Below are positions 40,242-55,721 of a DNA stretch of 64,000 nt, in pieces (within the stretch, counting starts at the first letter, position 1; every line of letters begins with the position of its first letter). The stretch is from Strongylocentrotus purpuratus. Lineage: Eukaryota > Echinodermata > Echinoidea > Camarodonta > Strongylocentrotidae. Where the stretch lies: the NCBI RefSeq assembly GCF_000002235.5, contig NW_022145607.1, positions 33,162,660 through 33,226,659 on the forward strand, read 5' to 3'. The position numbers and the translations under genes are program-made. The notes beneath the pieces were generated by a model. The model did not search any database and was not told where the DNA came from. It saw only the letters and a list, made by a program, of their open reading frames with translations.

Positions 40242-43200
40242 TTATCCAACTTATTTGCCCAACTAGTGTCTAATATGCTACACAATTTTATTATGGTGAG
40301 AATTTGGTGAATTTCTGATCGGGAAAATTTGTGTTGGTTAAAAGTTGGGTATTTTCTTTTCATACAGCACTTGGTAAATCATGCAAAATCGTTAATTTAC
40401 CCAACAATTGGTTAGACACATAATCGCCCTCATGTTGGGTAAAATTGGGCAATTGTTTACCCAATATTTTTTAGAGCATGTGCGCAGGAACTCCTCAGTC
40501 ATTTAAGCTTTATATCCCGCTTGTCCGAGAGCCCTAGAGACCAGCATTAGGGACTTTTAGATTTTCACGCCGACATATTTTTTAGGCACTGCCGGGCACC
40601 GCCAGTGCCTTAAAAGGACGTCGCATTGCCTTAAAACCCCACTGTCCTACTTGTAGCTACTTGCTCCCTCTATATAGAAAACTTCCCCAATCGGTGCCTG
40701 TTGGTTCCCCATGATCTCTTACTTCTTGTGTTATTTGAGAGCTGAGTTGATGAGATAGCCACCTGTCAGTGACCTCGCTGTGTGGTCTAATCCCTCCTAG
40801 CCACACTAGTGTTGATAAGCTTTAAAAGGATGTCACACGTAGCAGTCCATTATGTCGACGTGCAAATCTAAAAGTCCCTATTAACAAAAGAAATTCTTAA
40901 CTGATGGTCCACCAGAGCGACAGCCTAAGGGACCGACAGGGACACAAGCTTCAAGAGACCAATATTAACAAAAGGTCCACAAGACCGCGAATTCCCACTA
41001 GATCCGATCGAGAACGAAAAAAAAAATGCATGAGAAAATATAGAAATAAAGACCCTATAGTTTCAAAAGGTCCACGAGGCCCATGACATAAGACACCGAC
41101 AGCCCGTTAGACTGACGAAACAAAGAAACACATAGTAAAAGATAGAACAAAATTCCTGTCTCGTGCGGGAAGTAGCCATTTATCGAGAAATGTTGACAAA
41201 TTCGCTCAAGTAAATGCGAAAACTATCTCTTTTTTTATTTGTCCTATGAGGTGAATATTTTTCGAATGCAAGTAAAAAAAATTCAGTAATTTTGAAGGCA
41301 GATTACAGAAAAGATTCTGTGTATAGAAATTAAATTAGCACTGGCAGTCATGTTTTCCGATGATTGAATAATAATCATTGTGAATGATACATCTATTCTA
41401 ATATAGGGAGTTTGAAACTAGTTTCAGTTTGTATGTATCCAATATGTTGACGTATCATGGGTAAATTGAAATACTTGTGCGATCAGAATTAGTGGGTATT
41501 ACCCACTAACTTCTATTGATAGAAATTATGTCAATAAATATCACTGCTACTAGCCGAATTCGGCTCATTCTAAATAGTCAACCATGCATATCTTCGCATT
41601 TCATGTATTTTTGTACCACATTTCATTGAAGCCTAGATGAGGTCATGATGATGTACTATTTCATGATGATGTTCAATAAAACAACAATATTTTCTCACAA
41701 AAGGTTCCGTGTTCCATCGGTTAATGGATCAGGAACTGTGCGCAGATTATAAATGAATTATTTAGCTCTTACCTTTGTGTAATATACCATCGAACATAAG
41801 GTAAATTCTTCGGATAAAAAGCAGAGAGCTAATTAAAGTTTAAGAAATGTTCCTAGCGTTTTATAGTGGAACAATCTTATGCACTGATTTGTGAACCGAT
41901 TTGACAATATACAATTCATATTGAATCAACAGATCGTTGATGTTATATTTGGATGGACTGGAGCACGTTGGTTTCTGTGTAGGAATTCAGACGAATAAAG
42001 AAGAGATACCACACTTGAACTGACAGGGCCACTGTCCGAGACGGATTATTTCATTACAACATTGGAATTGTGCTTGTAAATTACTCGCAAGAGCATTAGT
42101 AGGTTTCGAATAGGTTAAACCTGCAGGGTAACATATATCGTACAGGCTGTAGAGCGGATAACTTCATTGACGTAATAGTCTCTTCCAAGAACGATTTACA
42201 GAACGCAAAGGTGATTTTGACAAACAAGACATATGTTCTAGAACGAAGAAATATCTATAACATTTGCTTCACAATTGGGTCCACTTACATATCAAAACAT
42301 GGCCTCAAATAGCCGTTTTAATGTAGCTCAGTATGTCGTTGGTCAAGGAGCACATATTGGCACGTGCGATGAAGTTGGTAATACACATCTTTTTGATGCA
42401 TCACGTACTCCTCGTCCATTTCAGCACCTCATGGGTCACAGAGAACGGGTTAAGAGGGGTGATATTACGGCGTATAAACCACTTCAATGCGCATCAGCCG
42501 ACGGTAATCTTGATTTAGTTCAGTACCTTGTTGGTCAAGGAGAACAGGTTGACTCGTGTGGTAAAGATGGTGTTAGCACACCTCTTAACTTGGCATCAGG
42601 TGAAGGTCATCTCAACGTAGTTCAGTACCTCATTGATAATGGAGCACAGGTTGAGGGGGTCAATAGTAAGGGTGAGAGACCACTTCATTTTGCATCATAC
42701 TTTGGTCATCTTGATGTAGTTCAGTATCTCGTTGGTCAAGGAGCACAGGTTGAAAGGGACAAAAATGACGGTGACACCCCACTTCTTGTTGCATCAGCCA
42801 GTGGTCATCTTGATGTAGTTCAGTACCTCGTTAGTCAAGGAGCACAGGTTGAAAGGGACAAAAATGACGGTGACACCCCACTTCTTGTTGCATCAGCCAA
42901 TGGTCATCTTGATGTAGTTCAGTATCTCGTTAGTCAAGGAGCACAGGTTGTGAGGGGCACTAATCCTGGTGAGACACCACTTCTTGTTGCATCAGGCAAA
43001 GGTCATCTTGGTGTAGTTCAGTATCTCGTTAGTCAAGGAGCACAGGTTGACTCGTGTGATACCGATGGTGTTAGCACACCTCTTAATTTGGCATCCAATA
43101 AAGGTCATTTTCACGTAGTTCAGTACCTCGTTGATCGTGGAGGACAGGATGAGAGGGTCAATAGCGAGGTTAATTATAGACCACTTCACATTGCATCATT

Positions 43201-46200
43201 CTTTGGTCGTCTTGCTGTAGTTCAGTATCTCGTTGATCAAGGAGCACAGGTTGACTCCTGTGATAAAGTAGGTAGAACACCTCTTTTCCTGGCATCACAT
43301 GCAGGTCATCTTGACGTAGTTCAGTACCTCGTTAGTCAAGGAGCACAGGTTGAGATGGGCAATAATGCTGGTGACACCCCACTCCTTGTTGCATTACGCA
43401 ATGGTCATCGTGATGTAGTTCAGTATCTCACGAGTGAACGAGAACAGAGGAAAGAAGCATCACCTGAAGGTATGGTTCGCATTTTAACAGTGCTCACTAT
43501 TTCATGTCAAAAAGCGATGTATTTATAGGGACAGAAACGTGATAAGGCATGTTTTGTTGAGCAGTCTTTTAGAATGGATATATGCGCTTTATAAATTGAC
43601 ATTATTATTATTATTATTATTATTATTTGCTGGTTAAATCGCATGACGCTAAGACAAAATTAATGATTAATTGGCCAAATTGTTTATGGGAAAAATGTGG
43701 TTGGACGAAATGTTGTTCTACCATATGAAAATTGGACCAGCTGGTGATTTACACCTATTTTTCTGTGTACATAGAGCCTGCAAATGTTGCAGAGGCGCCT
43801 ACCGTGATGGCATCAATGAGCTTGAACGTCTTTAGTAACGTTTTTTTATCAGGAAGGTACGAAGCCTAATTCATCGACTAAAATTAGTATAATAAATTAC
43901 AGCAGACAGCTTACATACTGATTATAAAATAATGACAAGATATCTGAAGGTCGAAAAAAAAACAACTTTGAATGAATAGTTTTTGCAGTAAAGGCTTATT
44001 TGGTATGAATTTCACGTAAAACAACTCCTCCAACCATAAAAGCACAATCAATAGGGGATCGCCATAGCGTATTGAGAGAGATAGTCGTGAGCACTCGCTA
44101 AAGGGAAAGCCTACAAAGCTGACCCTCTTTGTATAGCTTGTTATTGACAAGACGAGCTCTGATAAGCTGTATGCAAATGAGTTCATACTGGGGTTCGGAG
44201 GTCAAGTGGGAAAAAAATTACGCTGCCGGGCGAGAACAATGGCGTGCTTAACCATTCAACGGGTCGCTGGCTCGGTGCGGGCCGGCTGGACGGGGAGTGT
44301 TATGGCGGCGTATTATACGCATCCAAAATTCGGGGATACTTATAAGCAAAATCTAACTATACGCATGTTTAATATCATAATTTTCTAAATTATTTGACTC
44401 CTCAAAATATCACAAATTTCAAATGAGGAAACAATTAAACATGTATTATAATCCCTGTAAAAAACATAGTTCATAGCCAGCCGCTGAATAAGCGGGGGGG
44501 GGGGGGGGGTTGACCGCTCGACATTTCGGTCCCTGGGGGGGGGGTAAGGTCACCTTTTTTAGGTCACCCATTACCATTTTTATTTTTTTTATTATTTAAA
44601 AAAAAAAAAGTTTTTTTTGTTTTCCACCAAAACACACACAGAAAAAAAATGAAGGAGGGGGGGGGGGTTAACCCCCTTTTCCCCCTCTGCGTACGCGCCT
44701 GCTACGGCCTCTGATAAAGATATGATTTACTAAGTTACCTTTATTTCCTATTTCATGCAGAGAAAGAGAACGACCTTAACAAGAATGTGTCTGAAGTACT
44801 CGGTAAAAGTCCTTTCGAAGAGTTTTGCAGATTCCATGGCTTCGACCTCAAAAGTGCTGAGAATCTCTTAAAATTGAACAACTTCAATTACACTGTAACC
44901 TCCAAGCAACTAATTACTGAGCTAGTGGAAAGCGGCAAAAGACCTTAAAAGACAAGTACAAGTCTATGGAGAAGTCAGGAACAATATTAAAATCTGAGTA
45001 CAAAAAACGCTCAAAAATAAATTCAATAGTTGAATGCTTTATTTCATTCATTTATGAATTTACTTGACAAACTTGTAACATGTCATTGCAACTACTTTAT
45101 ACACTTCAACTCAATGGCAATTTTAATGGCCTAATGCATATCCTACAGAATTCATGTTCGGATTGCTTAATACGTCTTTTTAAAGTTCCTGTATTTCTAG
45201 AGGTGATAGACGAGTCTATTGAAATTGTCTGAAGTTGCCGTCTCCTGCGTTCACAGGTACTGATAATTATAAAATTACAATTGCACGTTTGTGTGTTTTC
45301 TTCATGCATGTGTTTAAAAATAATTTGTTGATGTCTAGAAATATATTCTTAAATGTAATTTTCAATTATTCTGCATTACGTTATTAAACGCAGATTTTTG
45401 TTAAAACAAACAAACAAACAAACAAGTTGATTTCTCAAAAGTAGTTGCGATCTTGCTTTGTCTAGCATTCATACATTATCTCATATTCGTGTGATACTTG
45501 ATTGCCATTGTTATAAATATGTATCGTATAAATGTTAGCTGTATTTATGCGAATTCTGAATATGAGTTTGATTCATGTTCATACCTTCCTAACATGACAC
45601 CTTTCGTGTTCAGAGTACATATTTGTATGGAAGTCAGACTATATCATGGTGTGAAAACAAAGGATTATTTTCATCAATTTAGTATCGTTCACAAAATATT
45701 TTAAGAGTAATTTTCTTGTGAATGAGTTGTACATAGACTATCCTGATTTGAGAGAGGGGTGATAATATTTAATCAGAATTTATACTTAAGTTTTAAAGGA
45801 GTGTTTTAAGTTTTCTTCGCTTTTGATTATCTGCATTGTATAAACACGCCTACTCAGCTTTGCGATAGATTTACAACTGTTAATAGGGGCCTACCTAACA
45901 ACATTTACATGTACCGGTAGACATATTTGGAACCAAAAATGTATTTGTGATCAATACTGTGCCTTATAAACGTTTGTTATTGTGAAAGAATTGTACTTAG
46001 ATCATGTAGACTGTTCTAAAGTTTTGTAGAAAGAAGATATGTTAGTTTTAGTCACATTATTATTTAGCATTAAAGGTTATTATTTTAGTTTTTAAGTTTT
46101 TTTCTTTACTTTTTCAATTCAGATATTTACATTGTATAAAGTTTATATAGGCCTATACTGTTTACAGATTAATTGTATGACAAATCTGGTGATGGTTTTA

Positions 46201-49200
46201 TTCAGTATCCATAATTCATAACTTCATTATGTTATTTTGCTATACATATCTAATCAGAATTGCTATAGACTTCCACGCATCCGTATCTAACAAAAGAATG
46301 TATTTAAGTACAGTGTGAGTCACAAACATGAAAGCCATAACACGATCGCATATCTCATCGAAATATTCATCTCAAAAGCAATTTCAATACCCTACTGTAT
46401 GTCAGCTTTATGTCATTGTCATGTTTGTAGCATTTTTCCTGATTCAATTCAATTTTGACTCTGCCCAAATTTCGAATGAAGTGGATGCTTAAACCAAGAT
46501 TTGTTTGAATGGTCTTTATTCCAATTGAATGAACTCATATGATAATTATCACAGTAACTCGTCAACCTTATTATCACAAACTTGGGCAAAGTCCATTTTG
46601 ACATGCCTTTAAAAACTGGCCAGTGCTCTGTCATCCATGATCAGATTTCGTCAATAAACAAGACATTTTTAACGACGTTACCTTATAATATATATTTCAG
46701 AAATTTCCTCTTTTTGCATTTTCATTTTTACTGCTTCATTCTGCATTTGGAAGTCAAAGTTTCATATGTCAAGAAAACGGAAGACCATGTTTATAAATTA
46801 AGTGTTATTCACAAAGTATTGTAACTTTTTTTCTCTTGGAACGAATTTGTAATAAGTATATTCTACGGCTTGCTATAATCTACGATTAGCTGTAACCTTA
46901 TCGACTTTAAAGATTGAGCTGCATTCTTCCTAAAATAAAAATGTAATGAATATTAAAAACTGAAATCCATCGACTCATCTTTTCTTTTACCAGTTAAAAT
47001 CAGCGATGGTCTTGTGTGGTTGATATTCGAGGGATTATAAAGCCATTTACAGATTTAGAGAAGAAACGTTGAGAGAGAATGAGTGTTTACCTATAGTTAC
47101 GAGAGCAGTGAGACAGTTTCCGTAACAGTTGTCCTAAAGCGTATATGATTATTTACAAAATTTCATGGAAGTCAAGGTTCGATATGGTGTGAAAACGATG
47201 GAAAATATTCCGTTTTGAGTGGATTATTACATCACTGCTCCCTAACTGTGTCAATTCAATCAGAATAATTACCCCTTAAAAATATATCTATATAATATAG
47301 GTCTATATAATATATATAGTGTGTGCCCAACAAAAACGAAACCCAAAGTGAAACGGTTATTGTGATCAAAGTACGAGCTGTATAGAAATAGCTTTTTGTT
47401 TTTCATCAAGTAAAAGTAAGATTTTTAAAATGATACTGTGATTACATTAACGTCAGTACACGTTTCACTACCGGTAAGCAACATTTGAAAATAGGATGTC
47501 AAGATCCGTGTTGTGCCAGATTTTGGTAATAAAGAGTGAAAGTTGGTATGCGAACATGACAGATTTCGATTATGTGCCGATGTGAATGTTAAAGATGTTC
47601 ATGCGTGGGTATTATAGTCTTTCGTAAAGGAGGCAACTTGGCAATCACTACATAAAACTGAACCAATGGGTATTACGCTCCCGTGTGTACAATAAAGGGA
47701 CACTAGTGCGTACGTCCGTGTGCTGCCCTCTATATGAGCAACTTTAATTAAAGCCCCACTGCACAACTTATAGCTAATTGCGCCCTCTATAAAGCAAACA
47801 ATGCCTAATTGGTGATCATTGGTCCCCCATGATCCTCTTTTTCTTATGTTAAGTGAGAGGTGATTTGATGAGATAACCACCTGTCAGTGACCTTGCTGTT
47901 AACTAGTACAGATGGGCCTTAAGCAATACCCATTTCCGGAATGACACGGGCATACACCCTTAGTTTTGCATAAAATCAATTACTAACCGTAGGTCTATGC
48001 TTAGAGCAGTGAAAATGTGTCACGTTTGTTTATTGAAAAGGGTGTCCATCCGAGAGGTAAACAAAACACATTCCAATAGTTTATGTTGTGCCTACATGTG
48101 CCCATTGGACTAAACATTTCCCCTTTATCAAAATATACGGTCCTCCTTACTTTGATTCTTGATGAAATTTTACCTTACTGTATGCCTTGCTCTTCTGAAA
48201 AAGTTTCATTTCTGAAAAATGCAGAAATCATTTTCATTTTTTTTCATGATCATGCCTGCATGTAATCATAAAATTTCCAGTGTTTTTCCCAAAACCTGGC
48301 TCAAATGGATTTTTACGTGCCATTTTCAATACAATGGTGCTCAGTGAAGCGTGTTATGGTTGGCTGTGACTCACTGGTGTCTTTCTAGTGTTTGAACATG
48401 ACGATGAAGAGATTTGTCATCACCTGCTTTTCAACTCGTCCACAAAAGCTCTCCCAGGTTACAATCCAGGGTACGAGCCAGACAATTGGAATTATTTCAT
48501 TCATTTTGGTTCTTCCTTAAACAACAAGTAGTGTCTGCATTGCTTACAAGAGTATTACTTCAGTGGAGCGGTAAAATCCCACATTTAGAATCTTTACAAA
48601 GAGAAAGCGAACTTGATCTCACGGTGAGGTAACAAAGGTTTGTAATTTTCATGTCGATCTGACATTTTGTCGTCATTAAAGTAATTGTAAGCGCAAGAGG
48701 GCGTCCTTATTGTATTGAAATACAACCTCATAGCAAAAAAGGCAGAAAATTCAGAGAAGTAGACGGGTGAGAATTGGAACCAAATCGGACAAAAACTAAC
48801 AAAGTTACAAATTTTGGATTTTGAAGTTTTGATAAGTATACGCTTGGAAACTACAAATTGGCTGAATAGGTAATGTCTCTGTGATGTAGTGCATGGAAGA
48901 CAACTTTCTCATTTGCTCCAACACACATAATGACTGAAATATATATTTATCTTTCATAAAGTTTGACTCGGGATGGTCGTTTCCATTTTCTTATTATAAT
49001 ATACTATCTATAATATATTTAGAGTAGTGACCCCAAGGGAGACAAATACTAGGACAGAAACAGAAGTTAATGATATTTGTGTACATGACAAACGGGAGAG
49101 TTGTCCATGCTTACGTTTTGCCAGCGACTAGTATTTATTTATTTATTTATTTTCATTTTGGCACTTCTAATAAACTAGTTGAGAAGAACTGTTCTAAAAT

Positions 49201-52200
49201 CACATCATAATTAATTACCTGTTAGCGATCTCCGCATCCCGTTGCCCGGCTACAAGCGTCTCCATCATTGCCCCTGCCAAGTTATTGATTGCATCTACTG
49301 CGTTCTCTACGACCGCCGCACTGTTGTACTCGGTGATAGATCGGGCAAGGTTTTCAAGTACGTCCACGGCGAGGTCGACATCGGTTTCGTTGAGTTCTGT
49401 CGGAGAACTCGTGATGGTTGTCAAGTTCTTCGAGACGGTTTGAGCATTATCTTGAGAAAAAAGAAAGAGACACAAAAAATCTTAATATGTGTAAAGGTCT
49501 GAATGAAATTGTAACCGTAAAATAATTAAACAAATAAACAGGAGAAATATTTCTTTAGCGTTGATCTGCCAATCCACAAAGGCATTTTGAACTCAACCCT
49601 TACCAAACGGTAGATTGACTGTATATTGGCATATCTACGTTGTGGCGCTTTTTAAAATGTAACAACCTGGAGAGCAATATCGAAACGGCTCAGAAATACA
49701 AGCGTAACCATTTCAACTTTATTTAGTATCCACGAAATTTCAGGGAAATCTATATTCTACTACGTCATCAACAAAATTGAGTCTGCTCATTAAGACAGGA
49801 TACGGAAGACAATGATCAGAATTGCAACATCAAAAGCCTGTCTTTATCTTTGTTTTAAGTTTATAATATGATTGATAAGTCGAATAGGAGAGTAAACGGG
49901 AAAAAAGTTAGAATAGTTGCTATGGTTACTCACCTACTGTGATAGGAACTTCTGATAATCTCTGTAAGACCTGGCTGGATGTTGCGCAAGAACTCGTATT
50001 GCGGTCGTCCCATGTGACATCAGCACGTTTCATACGACTGAAACATAACAAATTCAAACGAAGATTAAACCCCCAAAATGCAACCAAATAGCAGGATGGG
50101 TCTCTCCGACATATTTCGACAGCGAAACTGATTGATTGATTTCGTTATTGCAAAAACAATTTGAGAGGTATGCTTGGATTTCTCTATTTTTAGTGTTTCA
50201 TTTTATTTTTGCTTCCTTGGCGGAGATTTGTCAACTTAAAATAGGAGTAACTATTAGTTCATGACTAAAAGATCCTAAAATGACTCTTTAGCAAATACCG
50301 ACAAGTTTTTTCTTATTGACCACCCCAATGAATCGGTATTCTCTCCCTAAATATTTCACCTACAAGGGTAGCTTCTGAAAAAGATCCTTCCCTACGGGAA
50401 TACTCACCAGAATCTAGTGGCTGTAGCAGATTGCTGGTTGTTACTACCGTAAGGACACTCCACCTCAGCTGTCTCTGTCCCCGGTGTTCTTAGCCATGTG
50501 ATCGCACCAAACTCGCCAGAGGTGGTCTCTTCAAGACAATGCGGCGTTGGTGCAGCGGTGGTCGAGGGTCGTCCAACGATTGTCGTGACGGTCGCAGACC
50601 CTGTCGTACTTTTATTCGGCTGTTGCGTTGACGAGTACGAGCTTGATGCCGGTGATGTCGTACCCGACGGAGAGCTTGGCGTTTGAGCTGTTGATGTGGA
50701 AGAGGTCGACGACACCTGAGTAGAACCTGCGGAACTTGATCCCGCAGTCCTCACCGATGTTGATGATAGCGTCGTCGGCTCCGACGATGGCGACAACGTA
50801 GAAGTCGACGGCGTCGTTGATGAAACACCCATCGATGTCGTAGAAGGTTTTGTTGATGGTGCAGTGCTAGGCACAGGCGTGGTTCTTGATCTGGAAGTAG
50901 TTTCTGGAGGATCTGTGTTCATGAGAGTAGAGCTATATGTCGGAGTAGACGTTGGCGAAGTGTATTGAAAGGTCGATCTCTCAGGGTTACTTGATGAAAT
51001 ACCCGTGACAGGTGTAGGTGTAGTGTTAGAAGGATCAGTGGTGGGATAAACAGAAACTGTTGAAACTATTGAAGATGGTATGGGTGCATCGGTAGATGGT
51101 GTTGCCGATGACATTCGTGTTGTGTAAGATATGGATGTTGTGTCAGAATACAATGTTGTAGATGTTTTTCCTAAAGTTGTTGATGGTGACGCTGTCGTTG
51201 ATTGAACATGTGGTAGTGTTGTTGGGATGGTTGTCTCATGGCTTGTACCCGGTGTTGACTGTGTAGATTGTGTTGTCTGTGTTGTTGCCAAAGTTGATGT
51301 TGGCGTATTTAATGTTGATGTGAGCTTCGTAGAAGTCTCTGTGGTACCCGACCCTGATTTTGTTGTACCTAATGTTGTCCCTAATGTTGTCAGAGGTGAT
51401 GTTGGTGTATTTTGTGACGTCTGTACTGTGTCTGATAATGCTGTCAATGTTGTGTCTAGTGTTTCATGTGATGTCGGCGATGAACTTGTGGCTGGCGTTG
51501 TTGTAATCTTTAAAGATGTTTGTGGTGTTTCCGATTCTGGAGTTGAATTAGGAAATGATGTTGCTGCAATTGACTGAAATGTGGTTGATAATGATGTATC
51601 CAATACTGGAGTTGTAATTAATAATGTCGTTATTGCACTTGTTGATGTCGTTGTTGCGGGTGGTAACGGAGTTGTTCTTACGGGGGTATTTGCTTGAGAT
51701 GGTAATGGAGTTGTACTTGTAAATGTATCTGTATCAGTTGACATTTGAGTTGATGATTGCATTGTTAATATTGTTGTAGCTTCCTTAGATAATACAGTTT
51801 GTGTTGATATCGGTGTTGATGATTGCATTGTTTGTATTGTTGTAGCTTCCTTAGATGATACAGTTTGTGTAGATATCGGTGTTGATGATTGCATTGTTGA
51901 TATTGTTGTAGCTTCCTTAGATGATACAGTTTGTGTTGATATCGGTGTTGATGATTGCATTGTTGGTATTGTTGTAGCTCCCTTAGATGATACAGTTTGT
52001 GTTGATATCGGTGTTGATGATTCCATTGTTGGTATTGTTGTAGCTTCCTTAGATACAGTTTGTGTTGATATCGGTGTTGATGACTCCATTGTTAATAGTG
52101 TTGTAGCTTCCTTAAATGATACAGTTTGGGTTGATATCGGTGTTGATGATTGCATTGTTGGTATTGTTGTAGCTTCCTTAGATGATACAGTTTGTGTTGA

Positions 52201-55200
52201 TATCGGTGTTGATGATTCCATTGTTGGTATTGTTGTAGCTTCCTTAGATAATACAGTTTGAGTTGATATCGGTGTTGTAACTGACCCTGAGGTCATCTCA
52301 ACCGATTCAAATGTTGACATTGGTGACGTTGCTGTAGTTGTAACCGTTTCTAATGATGATGTCAAAAATGGTGATGTTGATGGTGGTAACGATGGTAACG
52401 AAGTGGTGGATATTGGCGGGGTTTGTGTTGCGGAATATGTTAAAGATGTTGGTGTAGACATCTCTGATGTATATTGGGTTGTTGAATCGGTTGTTTCCTC
52501 TTGTGCAGTTGACAATAAGGTCGAAAAAGTTGTCGTTTTTGAGGTAGAAACATGCGTTTTTCCTATAGTTGACACTGATACGGGTGTCGTGCCAATCGAC
52601 GGTGTTTGTGTTTGCTCTAATGTTGTTTTGACAGAATCCCCAGTGGTTGGGGATACTCGTGTTACCAAAGGTGTTAGCGTATTTGAAATAGGTGTTGATT
52701 GCAACAGCGGTGTTGTGCTAATTGACGATGTTTGTGTTTGCTCTGGTGTTGTTTTGACAGCATCCTCACTGGTTGGGGACACGGGTGTTACCAAAGGTGT
52801 AAGCGTATTTGAAATAGGTGTTATTGGAGAGGGTGTTGATTGCAACACCATTGTAGTTTTCCCGGACAGTGTTTGCGTTTGTGAGACGGGAGTCTCTTGT
52901 GAGGTTAATGTTGTTGCAATAGTTGGAGTATTTTTCGATGTCGCTACAGGCAATGTTGTTGTTTCACTAGCGGTTGTTTCTGACATTGTATTTGCCGGTG
53001 TTGTTGCGGTGGTTGTTTCCAGTGTTGCAGATGATTTTGTGATCATATCAACAGTGTCATTGAAAGTAGTGAACTCGTCTATATTAGTTGAGTGCATGCA
53101 AATTAGGGTGAACCAGAGGAAATGGTGTGGGGGAAATGAACGGTGAAGGAAAGTGAAACAAAGTGGAAACATGCATGAGTAAAATAAAGGCATGCAAATA
53201 CTACAACTAAATATAAATCATAAACAGAAATCGTGCATAATATGAATAGGATGGCAGGGTATATCCGAATAAGAAATAGAAATTACCCGAAGATATATAT
53301 AAAATGAGCAAGTGGTGATCGTGCAAAAAGGAATAACCCTCGTCATGCTACTACAAGTATGAATTGAAATCTAGGCTATCCCTATCACATAGATGAACTG
53401 AACATGCACATACACAAATTACAAATGGCATTCAAATTACTTTCAGTTGCTAAGACAATCATTACAATAATTGCTATTACGTTCATCGGGGGCAAGTGCC
53501 CATCCCTTCCGAACCAAACCAGAAGGCGAGAAAAGGGAGAAAAACAAATGGGGAGGGGGCTCAAAGAGGGGGACGAAAGGAAAAGGAGAAGACATCGTGA
53601 AAAACACCACCCTCTAACCAAATGGTCTCATTAGGTGATACGTACGTAGACGTATCACCTTTTGATTTCGTCAAGATTTTTATTATTTATTTATTTATTT
53701 ATTATTATTCTTCCTCGAATTTGTTCGCAGGATATCTCAAGACTGAATAAAGCCATTATCATGAAACTTGCCATGATGATAGATCTTAGTCTAACTTAGA
53801 ACTGCGTGACTTTTTAGAGAGTCAAATTGATCGTGACGTCATCCATGCGCCATTTTGTGAAAATCAACTTATGATCATATCTTCGTAACGGAAAGTTATT
53901 TCCTATTCATAATTATCATGATTAAGATCAATATCCGTCCGGTCAAGTTGAGGTCAATAAATGTGCGCAAATGCGCGCGTGCGCGTTCGTCCGCGCGTTT
54001 ACGCGCGCGCAAAAATTTAAAATGCTCCGAATCATCCCAAATTTTTTTTGCATACGTTTCAGGCCATTTAAAGCATTTCGCAAAAAAATCGCGCACACGC
54101 GCATGCGTGCGCGTTTCCGCGCGTACTGGCATTTTGCAACGTAGAATCGCCGAATTTTCTCTGTCATCATATGTGGCACATTTTTCCAAGCATATTGATA
54201 ATTTGTTCACCTTTTATTAACGCAATGAGCGTCCGTCAAAGTTGACAGCACGCGCGGATTTGCGTTATCTTTATCCACAATACATGGGCAAAAACATGCC
54301 TATATAAATTTCATTTTAACTCTTTAGAATAGATAGAAACTCCTAATATTTTTTCATATTTGGATAGATTATGAAATGGAGATATGATTTCATGTCTCAT
54401 TTGACCCTCAATTAAGTCATAATGTCATCATAAAGGCCTCCAAACTCAAAATTTAAATTTGCATATTATGACGTTTGCATATTTTTGGGAAATTGATTGT
54501 ATTTCTGTAAATATAGATTGTTTTTCTCTTTAATTTCGATATTTTCTAGCTGAGATAATTTTCTACAAATGCAGTGACCACACCTTTCCAGTTTGACAAA
54601 GGTATCATGGCGTATTTTTGCGATTAAAGGAGGCATGTCAGTTTTTCACATTTTGCGTGTATTGTCTATGGGACATGACTATTTCTCAAAACTGGATTCT
54701 ACATTTCCCTCTTTCGCGAGCAATATCTCTGTTGTTTTATCTTTGTTTACGCTGAGCTTCGAGTATGTTGTAGCGGAGACAATGAGCTATCTCAAATGTG
54801 TCTTTCATTTTTTGATCAGATGCCGGGATCATGCTCATATTGCACTTGCAAAGTGGGATTTGAGAATCCCATTTTCCGTTTACGTGTAATCGCTATGTGA
54901 ATTGTTTTGGTATATCGTTAACGCACTTGAATTCTATCCTCGAGGTCCCTGGTTCGAGTCTGGGCGTCTCCAACCACTTTTTTTCCTTTACTTTTTTTTT
55001 TCTTTTTGACCTTTCACTGTACCATCTCCTTTGATTATTAAAACACGTACATCTGCGAATAAACTATTTGCTTTATTATTACCCTATTTTCACTTAAACG
55101 ATTACTCTTTGTGTCTAATCCCTATGGGAGATGACTTTTCCTCAAATCTGGATTCTACATTTCTGTCTTTTGCGAGCAATATCGCCGTTATTCCTGCTTG

Positions 55201-55687
55201 GATTTTGTTGATATTTGAGGATAATGTAGCTGAGACTATATGCTATCTAAATCACCCCTCATTTTTTCAATAAGATATCAGGATCACGCTCATGATCATG
55301 ATCATCTTCATTATCATTTATCAATTACATTTTCATTTCTTTGAATAAGATAAAATCGTCAAAAGGTGTTCTTTATGATGTAAATTAGAGTCAAATGTGT
55401 AACTGGTTACTGCACAGGGTCAAAGGTCATATATTGTTTCAATCTATCTTCCCTAGATCCATGATGATCAAGGAGACACAATTTAATCTTGACATATAAA
55501 TAGATCATAATGGGAGAAGCATATAAATGGGAGAAGCATTTTACAAAATAATATATCGTGTCATGCCTTATTCGTTATGTAAACCATTATCATACGTATC
55601 ACCTAATTCGTCTAAGTGACGAATTAAAGTCTAGTTCTCTTATATTTCATCAACCTATATAGGATAACCGGTGCCCATGCACCCCCC

Positions 55688-55721
<34 letters not shown>

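Noticed and set aside
52403-53146. 247-codon plus-strand frame opposite the mucin exon
   Set aside because: Antisense shadow of the Thr-rich repeat (ACN codons read as NGT, Val/Cys-rich); no independent evidence.
53078-53193. Start codon and signal peptide for a separate mucin gene (MPLFYSCMFPLCFTFLHRSF)
   Set aside because: Tempting hydrophobic start, but the AATATAG acceptor at 53079 gives exact phase continuity with the linker exon; still the main alternative if transcripts show a second promoter here.
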